From positions 1,179,444-1,243,443 of the forward strand of contig WBMW01003233.1 in the NCBI GenBank assembly GCA_013396635.1: a stretch of 64,000 bases of DNA. Direction: 5' to 3'. The translations under genes were made by a program, and so were the position numbers. This stretch comes from Penelope pileata. Its lineage: Eukaryota; Chordata; Aves; Galliformes; Cracidae. Positions 12,001 to 23,680 of this stretch are shown one piece after another (the first letter of the stretch is position 1; each line of letters opens with the position of its first letter). Below the pieces are notes generated by a model that saw only the letters and a list, made by a program, of their open reading frames with translations, was not told where the DNA came from and searched no databases.

Positions 12001-15000
12001 AAGGCCATGAGCTCTGAAGTATTCCAACAGAAGTATCAATAGGCAGGGGAAAATTTGTTGCTGGGTCATTCCCCCAAGGAGCAGATATACTCCTGATCTT
12101 CATGGTCAAAGTATTTTTTTTTTTTTCCTCTCATCAGTCCTTGGCTTCCCCCTTCCCTCCCCTCCCCCAGGGTAACAACAATGGTTATATTGTTCAGCAA
12201 ATATATTTATCTTCCAATCAGGCTTCATGCTGAGGCAGCTAAACAGATGCATTTATAATGCTGTTCTCATGCGTGTAGGCGACTGCAACTCTCTGATTCC
12301 CACAGAGCCTGATTGGTTTTAAGCAGAACGCTCAATAGAAGTGAGCTTGAGAGTCATCTCTCCATCTGTTGCCTCCCAGGACAGAGCCGGCTCTTTGCAA
12401 GAGCACTGCTGTTCCTTAGCCTGAGAAAAAGACCTCCCCATGAGACCCACTGGTGCTAGGTCTGTTTGGCTGCTCAATAAACTCCAGTGACTTGTGTGAA
12501 AGGGAGTCTGCATCACTGAGGGTTTGCTTCATTGCTGGCCAGTTAGAACAGGAGCATGACTCAGATCAGCAAGGCTCATTAGTGAGTCTTTGAAGTGATA
12601 ACCTTGATTGAGCTGAATACTAAATGCTGTATAGCTGGTCAGTGCTCAAACATTTAGCACTCTTCATGTGAGCAGAACTGTGCTGCTTTGCCTCAGCTGC
12701 ACATGTATGCCTGGTGTAGGTGAAATTAAAACTACCTTGCAAGTCTCATCTCTCTTTTAAAACTTCTGTATGGATACTGTAAAGTTCTTGTACAGGTGTG
12801 TCTTACACAGATATCACCATTTTTTTTCTGGAAGTACCTAGAGAGTTCACAGAGTACCTAGAAAAAAAAGAGTGATGAAATAAATGTGCTGTGATTCTTT
12901 GAAGGTGTTGAATTCTCACTTATTTTCTCAGATTATAAATCTTTATTATGTTCTTGAAGTCTCTGGCTTCAAGCTAATTCAATGGTAATTTTTACAAACC
13001 AGGCAGCCTTTTTTCTTCCCTTAAAGCAAGGGCAAAACAAAACAAAAAAAAAAAGAGAGAAAGTAGATAGTTCAATAAAAAGTTAACTTCTGATGGCATT
13101 TCTTCAGCCAGTAGTGTGTGGGGAGCCCTTGATAGATGACTACTTCACTGAAAGAAGCGTCAAGGTTGAATTCTTTCTTAAAGAATGAAATGAACTTCAG
13201 ACAATTTGCTGGTCCTGGACTTTGAGTGATGAGTTTGTGATCCCCTTGCTACTTTTAAAAGGAGTCTGTGGGCAATATTTTTTAACACATCTAGTTGGAC
13301 GTTTTTTACACAGATCGATGTAGCTGTACTCATTATTATTTTCCATATTAGGACTGAAGTTTAAAGTTTTCAGCCACTTTTACAGCACCCATTGGCTGTT
13401 TGTAAGCTTCAGTGTGAACAGTGAATAACCAGCCTGTGAGGAGGATGCTTAGGAGAATGGTTCTACTTAATCTTAGATCTAAGTTCAGCCAAGATCAAAA
13501 CTTTTTCCTCATTGACATGCTCTGTGAGGAGGACGCTTACTGTGAGGACAGGGAAATTGCACTGTGGATCTGTCATTTACAGCAGTGGAAGAAGGTTTTG
13601 GCACTCAAATCTTTTGGGCCAGATTAGAAGTAGTATTGTTTCTTTTCTCAGCCCAGATATTAAAGCCTGAGCCTCTGAGACCTGATTTAGCACTTACAAG
13701 CCATAATGGATGGAAACAGCCTTCATCTGCCAGCTCTTTACACAAGACTGGGCAGATAACAGCCAGGACAGAGAGATGGCGAGCAAGTTCTGCTGTCCCA
13801 CATCCCACTCCATTGAAGTACTGACTCTTCTTTCTGCCAGCAGAGGATGTGCAGTGAATAGCATTTGGTGAATGTACCTAGTCACTTTTCTGAGCAGAGC
13901 TCCACTCACCAGTGCTTTTTATTCATTGACAGTTCTGGCCGAGAGCATTGGGTGCATGCCCATACCATAGCTGCTGGTTTTATCTTCTCCACGCTCACGT
14001 TTCAGCACTAAAGTCAGATTTTGTATTCCTGACAGCTGAAACAGGAGGGAACCTGATGTTCAGCCTCTCCTTGTAATGTCAGTAATTAACTGTAGCATTC
14101 CACTTGGCAAGCAGCGGGACTGGGGTTTCTCGTAGCTGTGCTGCAAAGTGAAATGTGGCAGTCTTCTCGCTTCCCCACCGCACTGTCAGGTTGGCTCAGT
14201 GATTATCTACTGGCAGTTGTGTTGCTGGCAGAAGGCATGATGCCCCTCTGGCAGCTAACCCATGTGTGACTTGGAGCTTAATTATTTCTTTCCTTCAGCT
14301 TTGCAGTTTACAGATTTACCTAGGGATCAGGTTACTTTTTTGCATCCAGTATATTAAAGAGCTCTTCTCTATTGACCTGGTAATTAAGTCAAGTTGGAGG
14401 TTTCATAAATTAATAGTAGTTTTGGAGTTCCTGATTTCCATCAGAGTCATTTGTGTGTGCCTGCTACCATGAAACGGCAGTTGTGTGTTTTCAGCAGAAG
14501 CCATCTCTGGTGATGGAGACTCCCAGGGAGCAGTACTTCTTGACTCTTTGTCTGTCTACATCAGGTACTGGGGAAACAGCCTGAATTTAACATAATGGAA
14601 GTACTACCATGAGCAGTTTAGCAGGGGAGCTACTTATCTCTTGTATCCTATCCCTAAGAAGAGCAGATATATGGGCAGCTGTATGTATCACCTCCTTTTA
14701 GGTGGTACTGTGATGTGTTAAGCCCTATAGCTAACTGCAGGAATTTGAATGAAGGTGCCTCACAGCAGTAAAGGAGCCTACCCCTAATATAGAAAGGCGG
14801 TCTTTGACTCACAGGTCACAGTGACTGAAACTGTTTTCCTTATCATACCTTGAGCTGTGCCTTTGATGGTTAAAGAAAATAAATAGAACTTAAAGGATAA
14901 CGATGTGATGAAAAATGATATTTTGTCATACTCTGGCAGATGAAGGACACGTGAAGGAATATGTATGGCAGCAAATAGAGTGGTTCCTGGGAGGAGGAAA

Positions 15001-16444
15001 AAAAAAAATCTTGTGGTCCAGATCCTTTTTTGTTGATGTGTTGGCATCTTGCAGGGGAGATAGAAATGTTCTTTGGAACAATATTTATCTTATTTTAATC
15101 TGATTGCAGGATATGTGTGAGGGTAGTTATGTTTGATAGGGTTGGAATTAATTTCTTCTCTCTCTTAATTATTTCTAAGACATGATAGTTTGGCTACAGC
15201 TACCAATACGAGTAGAGTGTGTAGGTCCTTGGAATGACATTTGAATATTCTTTGGGTCCCTGATCTGTGTGCTTTGATCACTCACAGGAGTAACTGGATT
15301 ACCCCTTTTTGGACTGGAGCAGAGCCTTTTCTGGGGGTTCAACTGGCAGGCACTACTGAGGCTTTGCCAATCTATGGGATATGCTAGGAGAAAAGGAGAG
15401 CTTTAGAAAGCAAATTCTCTGCTGCTGGCAGGGTTCTGTGACATGTTATGGCTGTGATTTTTGGCTGAATCAGGATGATAAAAATGCTTATGCATTAGGT
15501 TGTCTTTCCTCTGTACAGGTACAGCTAGGTGCTTATCATGTCTCTGTCTAGTGGAGATCTACATCGTCTGTTCAGCATTCTTGCAGCTCCTCCACCCTAT
15601 CACAATTTTCTGGCCTCTGTAATGCAGTTGTGTCCCATGCTGATCTGAGCTTTCTAAGGTCATCATTACCTGAGGTCACAAGAATAGTCCTTCAAAATAT
15701 GTATCGTTGTGCTCAGATTGAATATATTCTGTTTTCCAGGTCATTAAAGATCTTTCCCCAAAATAGTCTGAAAAGGATTTTCTGAGACTTCCTTGATTAC
15801 ACCCTCATTAAAATTCTTCCAGTCTTTCAGTTCATAGCACAGAAAGACAATACAAATTAATTTTTCAGATGTGATTGTGAGATGCAGTGTTTAGAGTTTC
15901 ACTAAAGCGTGATATTTCATGAAGTCAATACTTCTTCTACCCACCAATGATCATCTCTATCTTCATGTACACCAAATTTTACCGTTTCTTTTCACAATGC
16001 AGTCATGTGTCAAATTACATCAGAGCTGTGACTCAGTTAGTTCTGAATGTGTGCATTAATATAAACTTTTATTTTTTTCTACTTTAGTGGAATGCTGGGG
16101 CCAAATCCTCAGCTTTCTTTTTGACATCTCTGAAAGTGAAGGGAAACTGCTTCTCAACAGTTCAGTTTCATCATACAAAATTAATCCAATAATTCAAATG
16201 TATTTGTTTTCTATATCAGGGATAATTGACCATGAATGTATATTCAAAATAAAATACTTGTTCTCTGATTTTATTTCTTTCTTTTCATATTGAGCAATGA
16301 AAATAGTGAAGGCATTTTTTAGTCAGTTTGTGAGAATTATTCTTCCAAGTAAAATGACATGCAAACAATTTCAGAAAATGTTTAAATGCTATTCCCTAAA
16401 AAGTAATACATTTTGAAATTTTAAGTCATAAAACCATGTAGGTA
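6026..16444. other. Intergenic DNA downstream of LMO7, no gene recognised
   Basis: About 10.4 kb of mostly unique AT-rich DNA. Small features are A21 at 6926-6946, a T/C-rich run at about 8878-8924, a T run at 12114-12126 followed by a C-rich stretch to about 12171, and two near-identical 17-mers at 13435-13451 and 13523-13539. The longest open frame (8411-8761, plus, 116 codons) begins at GTG and resembles nothing I know. No splice-consistent coding exon or intact transposon was recognised. A patch around 11020-11215 has more CpG than its surroundings and may be a conserved non-coding element. Confidence 0.6.
6926..6946. repeat. A21 homopolymer
   Basis: 21 consecutive A residues. No retroposed gene body is recognisable upstream on the plus strand, so I treat it as a simple repeat and not as the tail of a retrocopy. 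Confidence 0.9.
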
Positions 16445-17590
16445 AAGTTATAGAGTCGTTAAAGTTGGAATAGATCTCTAAGATCATTGAGTTCAACTGT
16501 CAGTCCATCACCACTGTACTACTAAACCATGTCTCTAATTGTCACATCTACACGGTTCTTGAGCACCACTAGGGATGGTGACTCCACCACCTCCCTGGGC
16601 AGCCTGTTCCAATTCCTCACCACTCTTTCTTAGAAATAATTTTTCCTAATATCCAGCCTGAACTTCCTTTGGTGCAATTGAGGCCATTCCCTCTCACCCT
16701 ATCTCTAGTTACACCGGAGAAAAGGCTGACCCCCACCTCACCACTACCTCCTTTCAGGCAGTTATAGAGAGTGGTAAGGTCTCTCCTGAGCCTCTTCTCT
16801 AGGTTAAACAATCCCAGTTCCCTCAACTAATCCTCAGAAGACTTATGCTCCAGACCCTTCACCAGCTTCATTGCTCTTCTCTGGACATTCTCCAAGGCCT
16901 CTATGTCTTTCTTATAGTGAGGGGCCCAAAACTGAACACAATACTCAAGATGCGGCTTCACCAGAGCTGAGTACAGGGGAACAATCACTTCCCTCAGCTT
17001 CTTGGCCAACTGGGGACACTGCTGGTTCAGCTGCCTGTTGACTAGCACCCCCAGATCCTTTTCCTCTGCACAGCTTTCCAGCCACTCTGGTCTTGCTGAA
17101 CCGTGTACAATTGGCCTCAGCCCATCAATCCAGCCTGTCCAGATCCTTCTGTAGAGCCTTTGGGCAGATCAATGCTTCCTCTCAACTTGGTGTCTGCAGA
17201 CTTACTGAGGGTGCACTCAGTCCCCTCATCTAGATCAACCGTCAAGGTATTAAACGGGATGGGCCCTAATACCAACCCCTGGGGAACACCACTCGTGACC
17301 ATGCCAGCTGGATTTAATAATTCCATTCACCACCACTCTCTGGGCCCAGCCCTCCAGCCAGTTTTTTACCCAGTGAAGAGTACACTTGTCCAAGCCATGA
17401 GCTGCCGGCTTCTCCAGGATGATGCTGTGGGAGACAGTGACAAAGGTTTTGCTAAAGTCGAGACAGTGTTCATTCACAGCCTTTCCCTCATCCGCTAGGC
17501 GGGTCACCTGGTCATAGAAGCAGATGGAGTTGGTCAAGCAGACCTGACTTTGATGAACCCCTGCTGGCTGGCCCTTATCCTATACCTGTA
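16445..17590 (-). mobile_element. CR1 LINE, 5'-truncated, inserted on the minus strand
   Basis: Read on the minus strand, this is the 3' part of a CR1 (chicken repeat 1) non-LTR retrotransposon. The 3' tail lies near 16445-16500, where the plus strand shows the antisense of the family's conserved end (a variant of gttggaagggacctctaaga). The rest runs back through the C-terminal part of ORF2. The 5' edge near 17590 is where similarity to the reverse transcriptase ends, which is the usual 5' truncation of CR1 copies. A segment of roughly 100 codons is missing between the reverse-transcriptase core and the C-terminal domain (around 17100-17110). No target-site duplication was securely identified. 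Confidence 0.9.
16617..17580 (-). pseudogene. CR1 ORF2 reverse-transcriptase remnant
   Basis: Three minus-strand frames together spell decayed CR1 ORF2. The piece at 17250-17537 contains the reverse-transcriptase block with LDFSKTF (for LDF-K-AFD) and the WVKNWLEG...QRVVVNG segment. The piece at 17117-17326 contains VTSGVPQG-VLGP and then the catalytic box region. There the family's F-A-D-D is reduced to S-A-D by in-frame loss of one Asp codon and a Phe-to-Ser change. The pieces at 16827-17048 and 16617-16826 hold the C-terminal region, including VKPHLEYCVQFWAPHYKKDI and the conserved R-ELGLF-LEKR block. Frameshifts separate the pieces and a stretch between them is deleted. The copy cannot encode active enzyme. 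CR1 ORF2 normally carries endonuclease and reverse transcriptase; the endonuclease and the N-terminal half of the RT are absent here. Confidence 0.88.
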
Positions 17591-19925
17591 TCTTGCTGCT
17601 CTAAAGAAGTTTGGTACTCAACATGCTCATCCTTTTAATTTATGTAAATGATACTCAAATTAGAGATATCATACAATAAGCATTATTGTTTACTTTTAAA
17701 ATTCGTTTTTTTAAACAAATTTAAAAAGATTCCATCAAAAAATAATAAGGAGCATGAAGCATAGACACTTCTTGAACAACTTACATTTTCTTCTGTGAAA
17801 TTTTTCTGTGCATGTTAAGAAGAGAGACTTTGGGAGTTTCGTTTTAAGAACAAAGAGAAGTTTTTCTGTTCTTTTGTCCCATGTTAAAGGGCAGTGGTGG
17901 CTTCTACAAATTAGTATGCTTTTATTTTCCTCTTCTGAAATAAGAGTATATCTATATTAGAGACCAATAGATGTGTATTTTTCTGTTAAGGAAGGATACA
18001 ATATTTTATCTTCTTTTTTTTTTTTTCAACGCCTTGTTATGTACTTCCAAACATAAAGTTGTGAACTGCAATAATATGCAGGATATATTCCTCTGCATTT
18101 AAATTTTCCAGCTGTTAATCACAGAGTAGAATGGCTACCTAAAACATTTTTTCCTTTTCTTTTTAGTAAGTTAGCAACTGCTAAGTTTAACAATAGACAG
18201 TAATTTTTATTAGTTACCATGGCAACCTAATTTGCAAAATTTCCTTCAAGAAATACTTTTTAGTTTGCTATGTCCTAAATGGTATGTTAATCAGTTTACT
18301 GTGTTTTAATGCAGTAAATGCTGCATACTTCCTCATGATTAACATGTTGTTATCCATGAGCTTTGTGTTTAATTTAACAAATTTAGTCTGAGAGAAGCCC
18401 TTAATTCATTGCAATGTATATAAGTATTATTATTATTGTAATTCTGTCCTGCTTCTGAATTTTTTTTAAGTTGAAGTCTCCATGTTTCATTTTGTATTTT
18501 CTCTGTTACTTGATGATGAATGTGATGTTTACTGGGATCTGAAGTAGTTAATCCACTCCTACTTCTGCATCCTGTCCACACTACATAGTACTTCTGCTGA
18601 GATATTTGCAGTAAAATTCTTGCAGCTCAGTGTAGTTTTTGTGATTAAGTGCTGCACATATTTTCAGGGAGATATGGATTAATAACGTGTGGCATGATTT
18701 CTACAGTACTTAAATTTACAGTATTTATAGTATCTCTATTGTACTTCTCCACATTGCAGAGTCTGAAAAAAAAGAAAAAAAAACAACTACATTTAAAATG
18801 ATTTGGTAAGATTATAATGTGTTGAAAATTACTTCTTGGTGATAGGCAGTGGTGGTAGTTTCCCCTCATGCGTATTCATGAAACTTTTTTGGCATCTAGA
18901 GATCCCGGTTTGTAGTTAAGAGCTGGATCACCTTGTTGTAGAAAAGCATGAAAATCACACTGCTAAGTGTGATGGCCTAATGTGCTGTATTGTAACTCAA
19001 GATGAAGATCTGAAATCATAAATCAGAACAGCGGAATAATACATGTGACTCTACTGGCTCTTTTTCTTAGGTCATAAATATAGAATATTATAGTATTCAC
19101 CGTTGTTTAAAATATTTTAGAAATTAGGTTGAAGTTTTGATACCTGCAATATTTAACAAGCCCACTTAGTTATTTCTTTTAAAACCTTTCAGTTTTGTGC
19201 CCTAAGAATCAGGCACAGTGAAAATGCGGAGCTGGAGACTTTCTCTTGTAGAGTCCCTAAGGTAGTGTGTTTCTTTTATTTTCTCTGAATTCGTCAGCAT
19301 TAGCATCCATTCAAATGTGTCTTTGTATTGCTATGAATATCTCAGTGGACCATGGTATTTCAGCTGAGAATTTTTGCACATTTCTCATCACAAAGACACA
19401 GTGATTTTTCACTTTGTCCCAGGGACTCCTTTCAGTTCTCTGGATCTCCCTCGAGGTATTGTTGCAGGGTTGTTGCTATCCTTTAACAGTGCTTTTCTGT
19501 TGCCTGAGATAGGTATTTTCTGTTTTTACTGAAAATAAAATGAAGACAACTCTTGGCTATTTAAAGTCAAGTCTTAAAGGCTTTCCCTTGCTATTTTTTC
19601 TTTATACTGGGAATCTCTGTCAAGGTGGAGAAGACAGCTGTAATAAAAACAACTATTGGGCAATGAGATAAGCCTGACTATTGCTTATTTGGTTGGTTTA
19701 CCTTCAGGCAAACTGAACGTCTATACTGCCAAAGTTTATCACATACAATCTCCTTAAGTCTTGCAGAGGAGCTGTAGATGTGGAAAGAACAGCCGACTTC
19801 TTTACAAACGTAGACGATATTCAGACAAAAAATGGGTTAATACCATCAAGTGTTATCTGACTTTTGTTCTCCTGCAGTTGTATGTATGAAAAGATGACAA
19901 TTATGTTTAAATATGTCGTCCCACC
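17591..19925. other. Intergenic DNA, no gene recognised
   Basis: AT-rich unique sequence between the CR1 copy and the assembly gap. It contains a T13 run at 18014-18026, a short ATT repeat near 18425-18437, and an A-rich stretch near 18767-18784. No exon, RNA gene or further transposable element was recognised. Confidence 0.6.
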
Positions 19926-20141
19926 NNNNNNNNNNNNNNNNNNNNNNNNNNNNNNNNNNNNNNNNNNNNNNNNNNNNNNNNNNNNNNNNNNNNNNNNNNN
20001 NNNNNNNNNNNNNNNNNNNNNNNNNNNNNNNNNNNNNNNNNNNNNNNNNNNNNNNNNNNNNNNNNNNNNNNNNNNNNNNNNNNNNNNNNNNNNNNNNNNN
20101 NNNNNNNNNNNNNNNNNNNNNNNNNNNNNNNNNNNNNNNNN
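19926..20141. other. Assembly gap (216 N)
   Basis: 216 undetermined bases. The right flank is a run of 22 C (20143-20164) followed by GCCCCGG, and the left flank ends cccacc. The gap probably formed because of a G/C homopolymer or other hard-to-sequence GC-rich repeat. Open frames that appear to cross the gap consist of undetermined residues and are meaningless. Confidence 0.98.
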
Positions 20142-20142
20142 T

Positions 20143-20164
20143 CCCCCCCCCCCCCCCCCCCCCC
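20143..20164. repeat. C22 homopolymer (G22 on the minus strand)
   Basis: 22 uninterrupted C residues abut the assembly gap, then GCCCCGG. G-runs of this length can form G-quadruplex (minus strand) and i-motif (plus strand) structures. The true length is uncertain because it borders a gap. Confidence 0.9.
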
Positions 20165-22866
20165 GCCCCGGTTAGTGAGATTCTCTCTCTCATGTCCATG
20201 AGCTATGTAGATTGGTTTATCACAATATTGCTTAAATAGCATCACTTGATGTTATTCTATATAGAGTAGTAGAGGTTAAAAAACATTTGACTGTCTTTCT
20301 GGAGGAGAAATGCATAGTTTTAGGAAATTATTTTTTTGAGTAATGAAAGAATACTATAATGAATCTTTAGCCTAAATCTCCATCTCTGCCTCTCTACTAG
20401 CTGAAGTCTTTTGCCAGCTGTTTCAAAAATCTGTTGCTGAAGACATTCCAGCAATAAGACATCAGTGGGTTGCAGCTGCTGTGCACAGATTCACGTATGT
20501 TGTGCTGAACAGGCTTAGAAATGAGGAGCCACAGTGGCTTAATATGTACAAGAGGAAACCTCCCAGAGGGGCTGGAATGGAGAAATCTATAATTTCTTCA
20601 TTATTGAAAAAGAAAAAAAGAAAACACTGTTCGTCTGTTGCCATCTATCTTGAGTAGCCTATTCACTAAATTTAATGGCATTTCCTCGTAACATTTTGTC
20701 TGTCTACAGTACAGACCCTGATGCCTCTTTCTTTCCTGTTCAAATCCAGACATTCTGGGATACAATCATCCCTGTCAAAACAGCCCTGTGAAAAACACAG
20801 TTAATTTTGAAAAAGCTCTGCAAGCATACAAACGTTTAATTCAGATAACCTGTGTCACATCCACTTCTTGCTGTCTGGTTTTCTTTGTATAAAGTTCCAA
20901 CAGCAACTTGAAGGCAGCATGTCTTCTAATGGCTGATACTCTCTTGAACGGTTGACTGCTTCCTCATGAAAGTCATTGCAAAGCCATTCCTTAACTGGTA
21001 AGTAAAGCTCACCATATGTTAGCTGATAAATTCCTTGAAATGGATGTGAGTTGATGTCCAGTGTAATTCTAGGGTTCGATAATTTTTTTCTCTATTTAAA
21101 GGTTTTATATAAAGGTTCTGTAATTCCAAAGCTTGTTAACAGAAAGACTTTTGTAGATCTCATAAATAGCAAAATAATGATCATCTCGTCATCTACAATG
21201 TTTTGTGTGGAAATGCATCACGGGAGAGCCTCAATGGAGAATGCATTGACCAAGAGAGGAAAAAAAAAAGGAAAACATGTTTGAAATTGCAAAAAACTTT
21301 GTTGTTTATTTTGTTTTGGAAAAGTCTTGTCTTAGTTTTACTCCAAACCTGACGCAAGTGAATTACGATGTATATATTGTGTTTATATAAGGACCACAGC
21401 AATATTTTCCAGGTTAATATTTGTGAAGACTAACCTTAATTAAACTAGCAAAAAGTATGTATTTTTCAAATATTTGAAGGTGTGTTAAAGTTCAATTATT
21501 TCGGTGTCAAATGGCAGCATTAAAAATGATTGGTATGTCTGAAAGCAAGCTCCATCCCTTAGTTCAGATAAAAAGATGGTGAAAATTTCCTTTAAGATAC
21601 TGAAAAAATATGAGAAGAATTTTCCCTCCTTTTCTGCCCCAGTAAAAAAAAAAATAAAGGAAAAGGAAAAAAACAAACTGAAAACCCCTTAAATATATAA
21701 AAGCTGTTGCTCATACTGATGTGTGGAATTCTATGTAAATAATTGGGCTACTTATGGTGTTTGCTTAGGGATCTCTGTCTGATGTGGATCTCTAACATCT
21801 TCTCTCTGCTTCTTTCTCCATTTCCATCCTTTTTGGTTGTCCTCTCTGTGCTGCCACCTCTTCTGCCGAGTTGTTCAAGCACGTGACATGTGGTGTTATT
21901 GAGCAAAGTTGTGCATGTGTCCAAAACTGGGAGAAATAAAAATAGATCCAGGCCCAAAGACATAGTCCTCATAAAAGCATAGAGAGAGTTCTTCTGGGTG
22001 AAGAAAGAGAGTTGGAGATGTACTTAGAGAAACTCTGCATTCAAAAAAAAATATAAAACAGGAAAAAAAAAACTTGAGAAATAGAAAATTGCTAATTATT
22101 TAAAGAAAATTTCCAAAGGGCTTTCAGTGAAACTTCAAACAGGAACTTTTGAGGCCTACATCAATGGGCAAAAATGCAGAGATGTGTCCCAGAAGGGTTA
22201 GCAGACTCAGAGGTGCAGTATGAGAGAATCCACAGAGAACGACCAGCCTTAGAATTTTCTTCACCCAGCACAAGTTCTGTAACCACAGAGCAACTGAATA
22301 TTCATGCCAGTAGCTGGGTCTTGCAATTTTTTTAGAGGTCAAGGCATTATTTTCCCTTAGAAAAGAAAAACTGCTGAGAAAACAAACTTTCCCATGATCT
22401 GGAACTGTTTTCTGATGAGCCAGGCTCCCTCTCATTGCCATCTGACTGTGTTCAGGGAAACTGCCTTTTCTCTTTTTCTTTGTTAATAAATAGAAGAACA
22501 GTACAGAAATATTGGATATTAACACTTAATTCTTCTCCATTCTGACTCTGGTTATTGAATTTTAACTGCCTGCATTCAAAAGGAAAGCAATGGTTCCTCC
22601 CTAGGTCTCCATCTCTGTGACTTTTACCATCTGCTTTCTGACTTTGCACACCTTTTCCTTTTTGAATCCATGGGCAGATACAGTAAGTCTGTGCTCCTTG
22701 CTTTTCCCCATGGAAATTCCAGAAACTCCTGAATAAAATGTGAGGGTTTACTTTTTCTGTGCATCGTCTGAGAGATAGAAAACCAGCAAACTCAATATTT
22801 GTGTTGTGGCAATTTATTTTAACGTCTCTTACTGTTCCTCTGTGACCTCAATGCATCATTAAACAC

Positions 22867-22888
22867 TTTTTTTTTTTTTTTTTTTTTT
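22867..22888. repeat. T22 homopolymer
   Basis: 22 consecutive T residues. There is no recognisable retrocopy on the minus strand beside it. Confidence 0.9.
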
Positions 22889-23664
22889 GCTTCAAATTGA
22901 GTACAGACTAAGTACTTTCACTGGAAAAATCTTGCTACTTTCATTTTTCTCTTAGTGAAATAGGAGGTCCTCCCCATTGACTCTGGAAGTACCTTTGAAA
23001 CCTGTTTTTGTCTGGTTTCTTAAGAATAAAAGGCACTGTGATTGCACTGTCTCTGTCTTGTCAGGCTTTTGTTGGCTAACATTCACAGAATCTGACAGAG
23101 ATGGGGAAATCTCAAAATAATTACATTCCTGGAAGATTTATGAAAAACCTGAGCAGAGGGAAAAGGCTCGAAATGGTGCCTGCATCAAAAGAAAGGTGGC
23201 TATTGACAGCTGCAGACTGCTCTAGGCTCAGCTATGGCAAGCCCTGACTGCCACGTGTCAGCAGGGTTACTGGGCAGCCTGGACTTGTGACAGATACTGC
23301 AGGGTGCATGGGGAGGTGGAGATGTGGGGGTGAAGAGATTTTGAGGACAGAGGCCACAAACCCGTAGGAGGGCAGTGATGGGACTGTTCTGCTGCTCATG
23401 GAAGTGATCATTTTTGAACAGACACCAAAATACCTTTGTGGTGTATTGAACTTGTTGCATTCTTCATGCTTTATTGCCTGCTTGGGTTCTTTTTTTCCAG
23501 GTCTCCCAGCCTTTCACGCAAGTTCACGTTCAAAGCTGGAGACGTTGTTCTGCATTTTTCACCTTAAAACAATCTGAAGCCAGATGAGATGATGTGTAAA
23601 GCAAATTAAAACCTTTTCAAATAGTCTGTGAGGGAGTGTCTGGAAAGTATCAGCGACTGTTATA

Positions 23665-23680
23665 ATTCTGTGATTCTGTG
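23665..23680 (+). repeat. Two tandem copies of attctgtg, possible CR1 tail scrap
   Basis: Two exact copies of attctgtg in tandem. CR1 elements end in a short octamer repeat of the form attctatg, so this may be the 3' tail of an otherwise unrecognisable CR1 fragment. The sequence just upstream is not convincingly CR1, so chance is equally possible. Confidence 0.3.

Noticed and set aside
12111..12175. T13 plus C-rich tract ending cccccag|g, resembling a splice acceptor
   Set aside because: No open exon with a donor follows at a sensible distance and no homologous coding sequence is visible.
19846..20245. Open frames of 100-117 codons crossing the N gap
   Set aside because: Most residues are undetermined. 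The poly-Pro or poly-Gly end is just the C22 run read in frame.
22124..22525. 133-codon minus-strand open frame
   Set aside because: It has no recognisable similarity, is hydrophobic and low-complexity in places, and overlaps another unrelated frame. It is consistent with chance.
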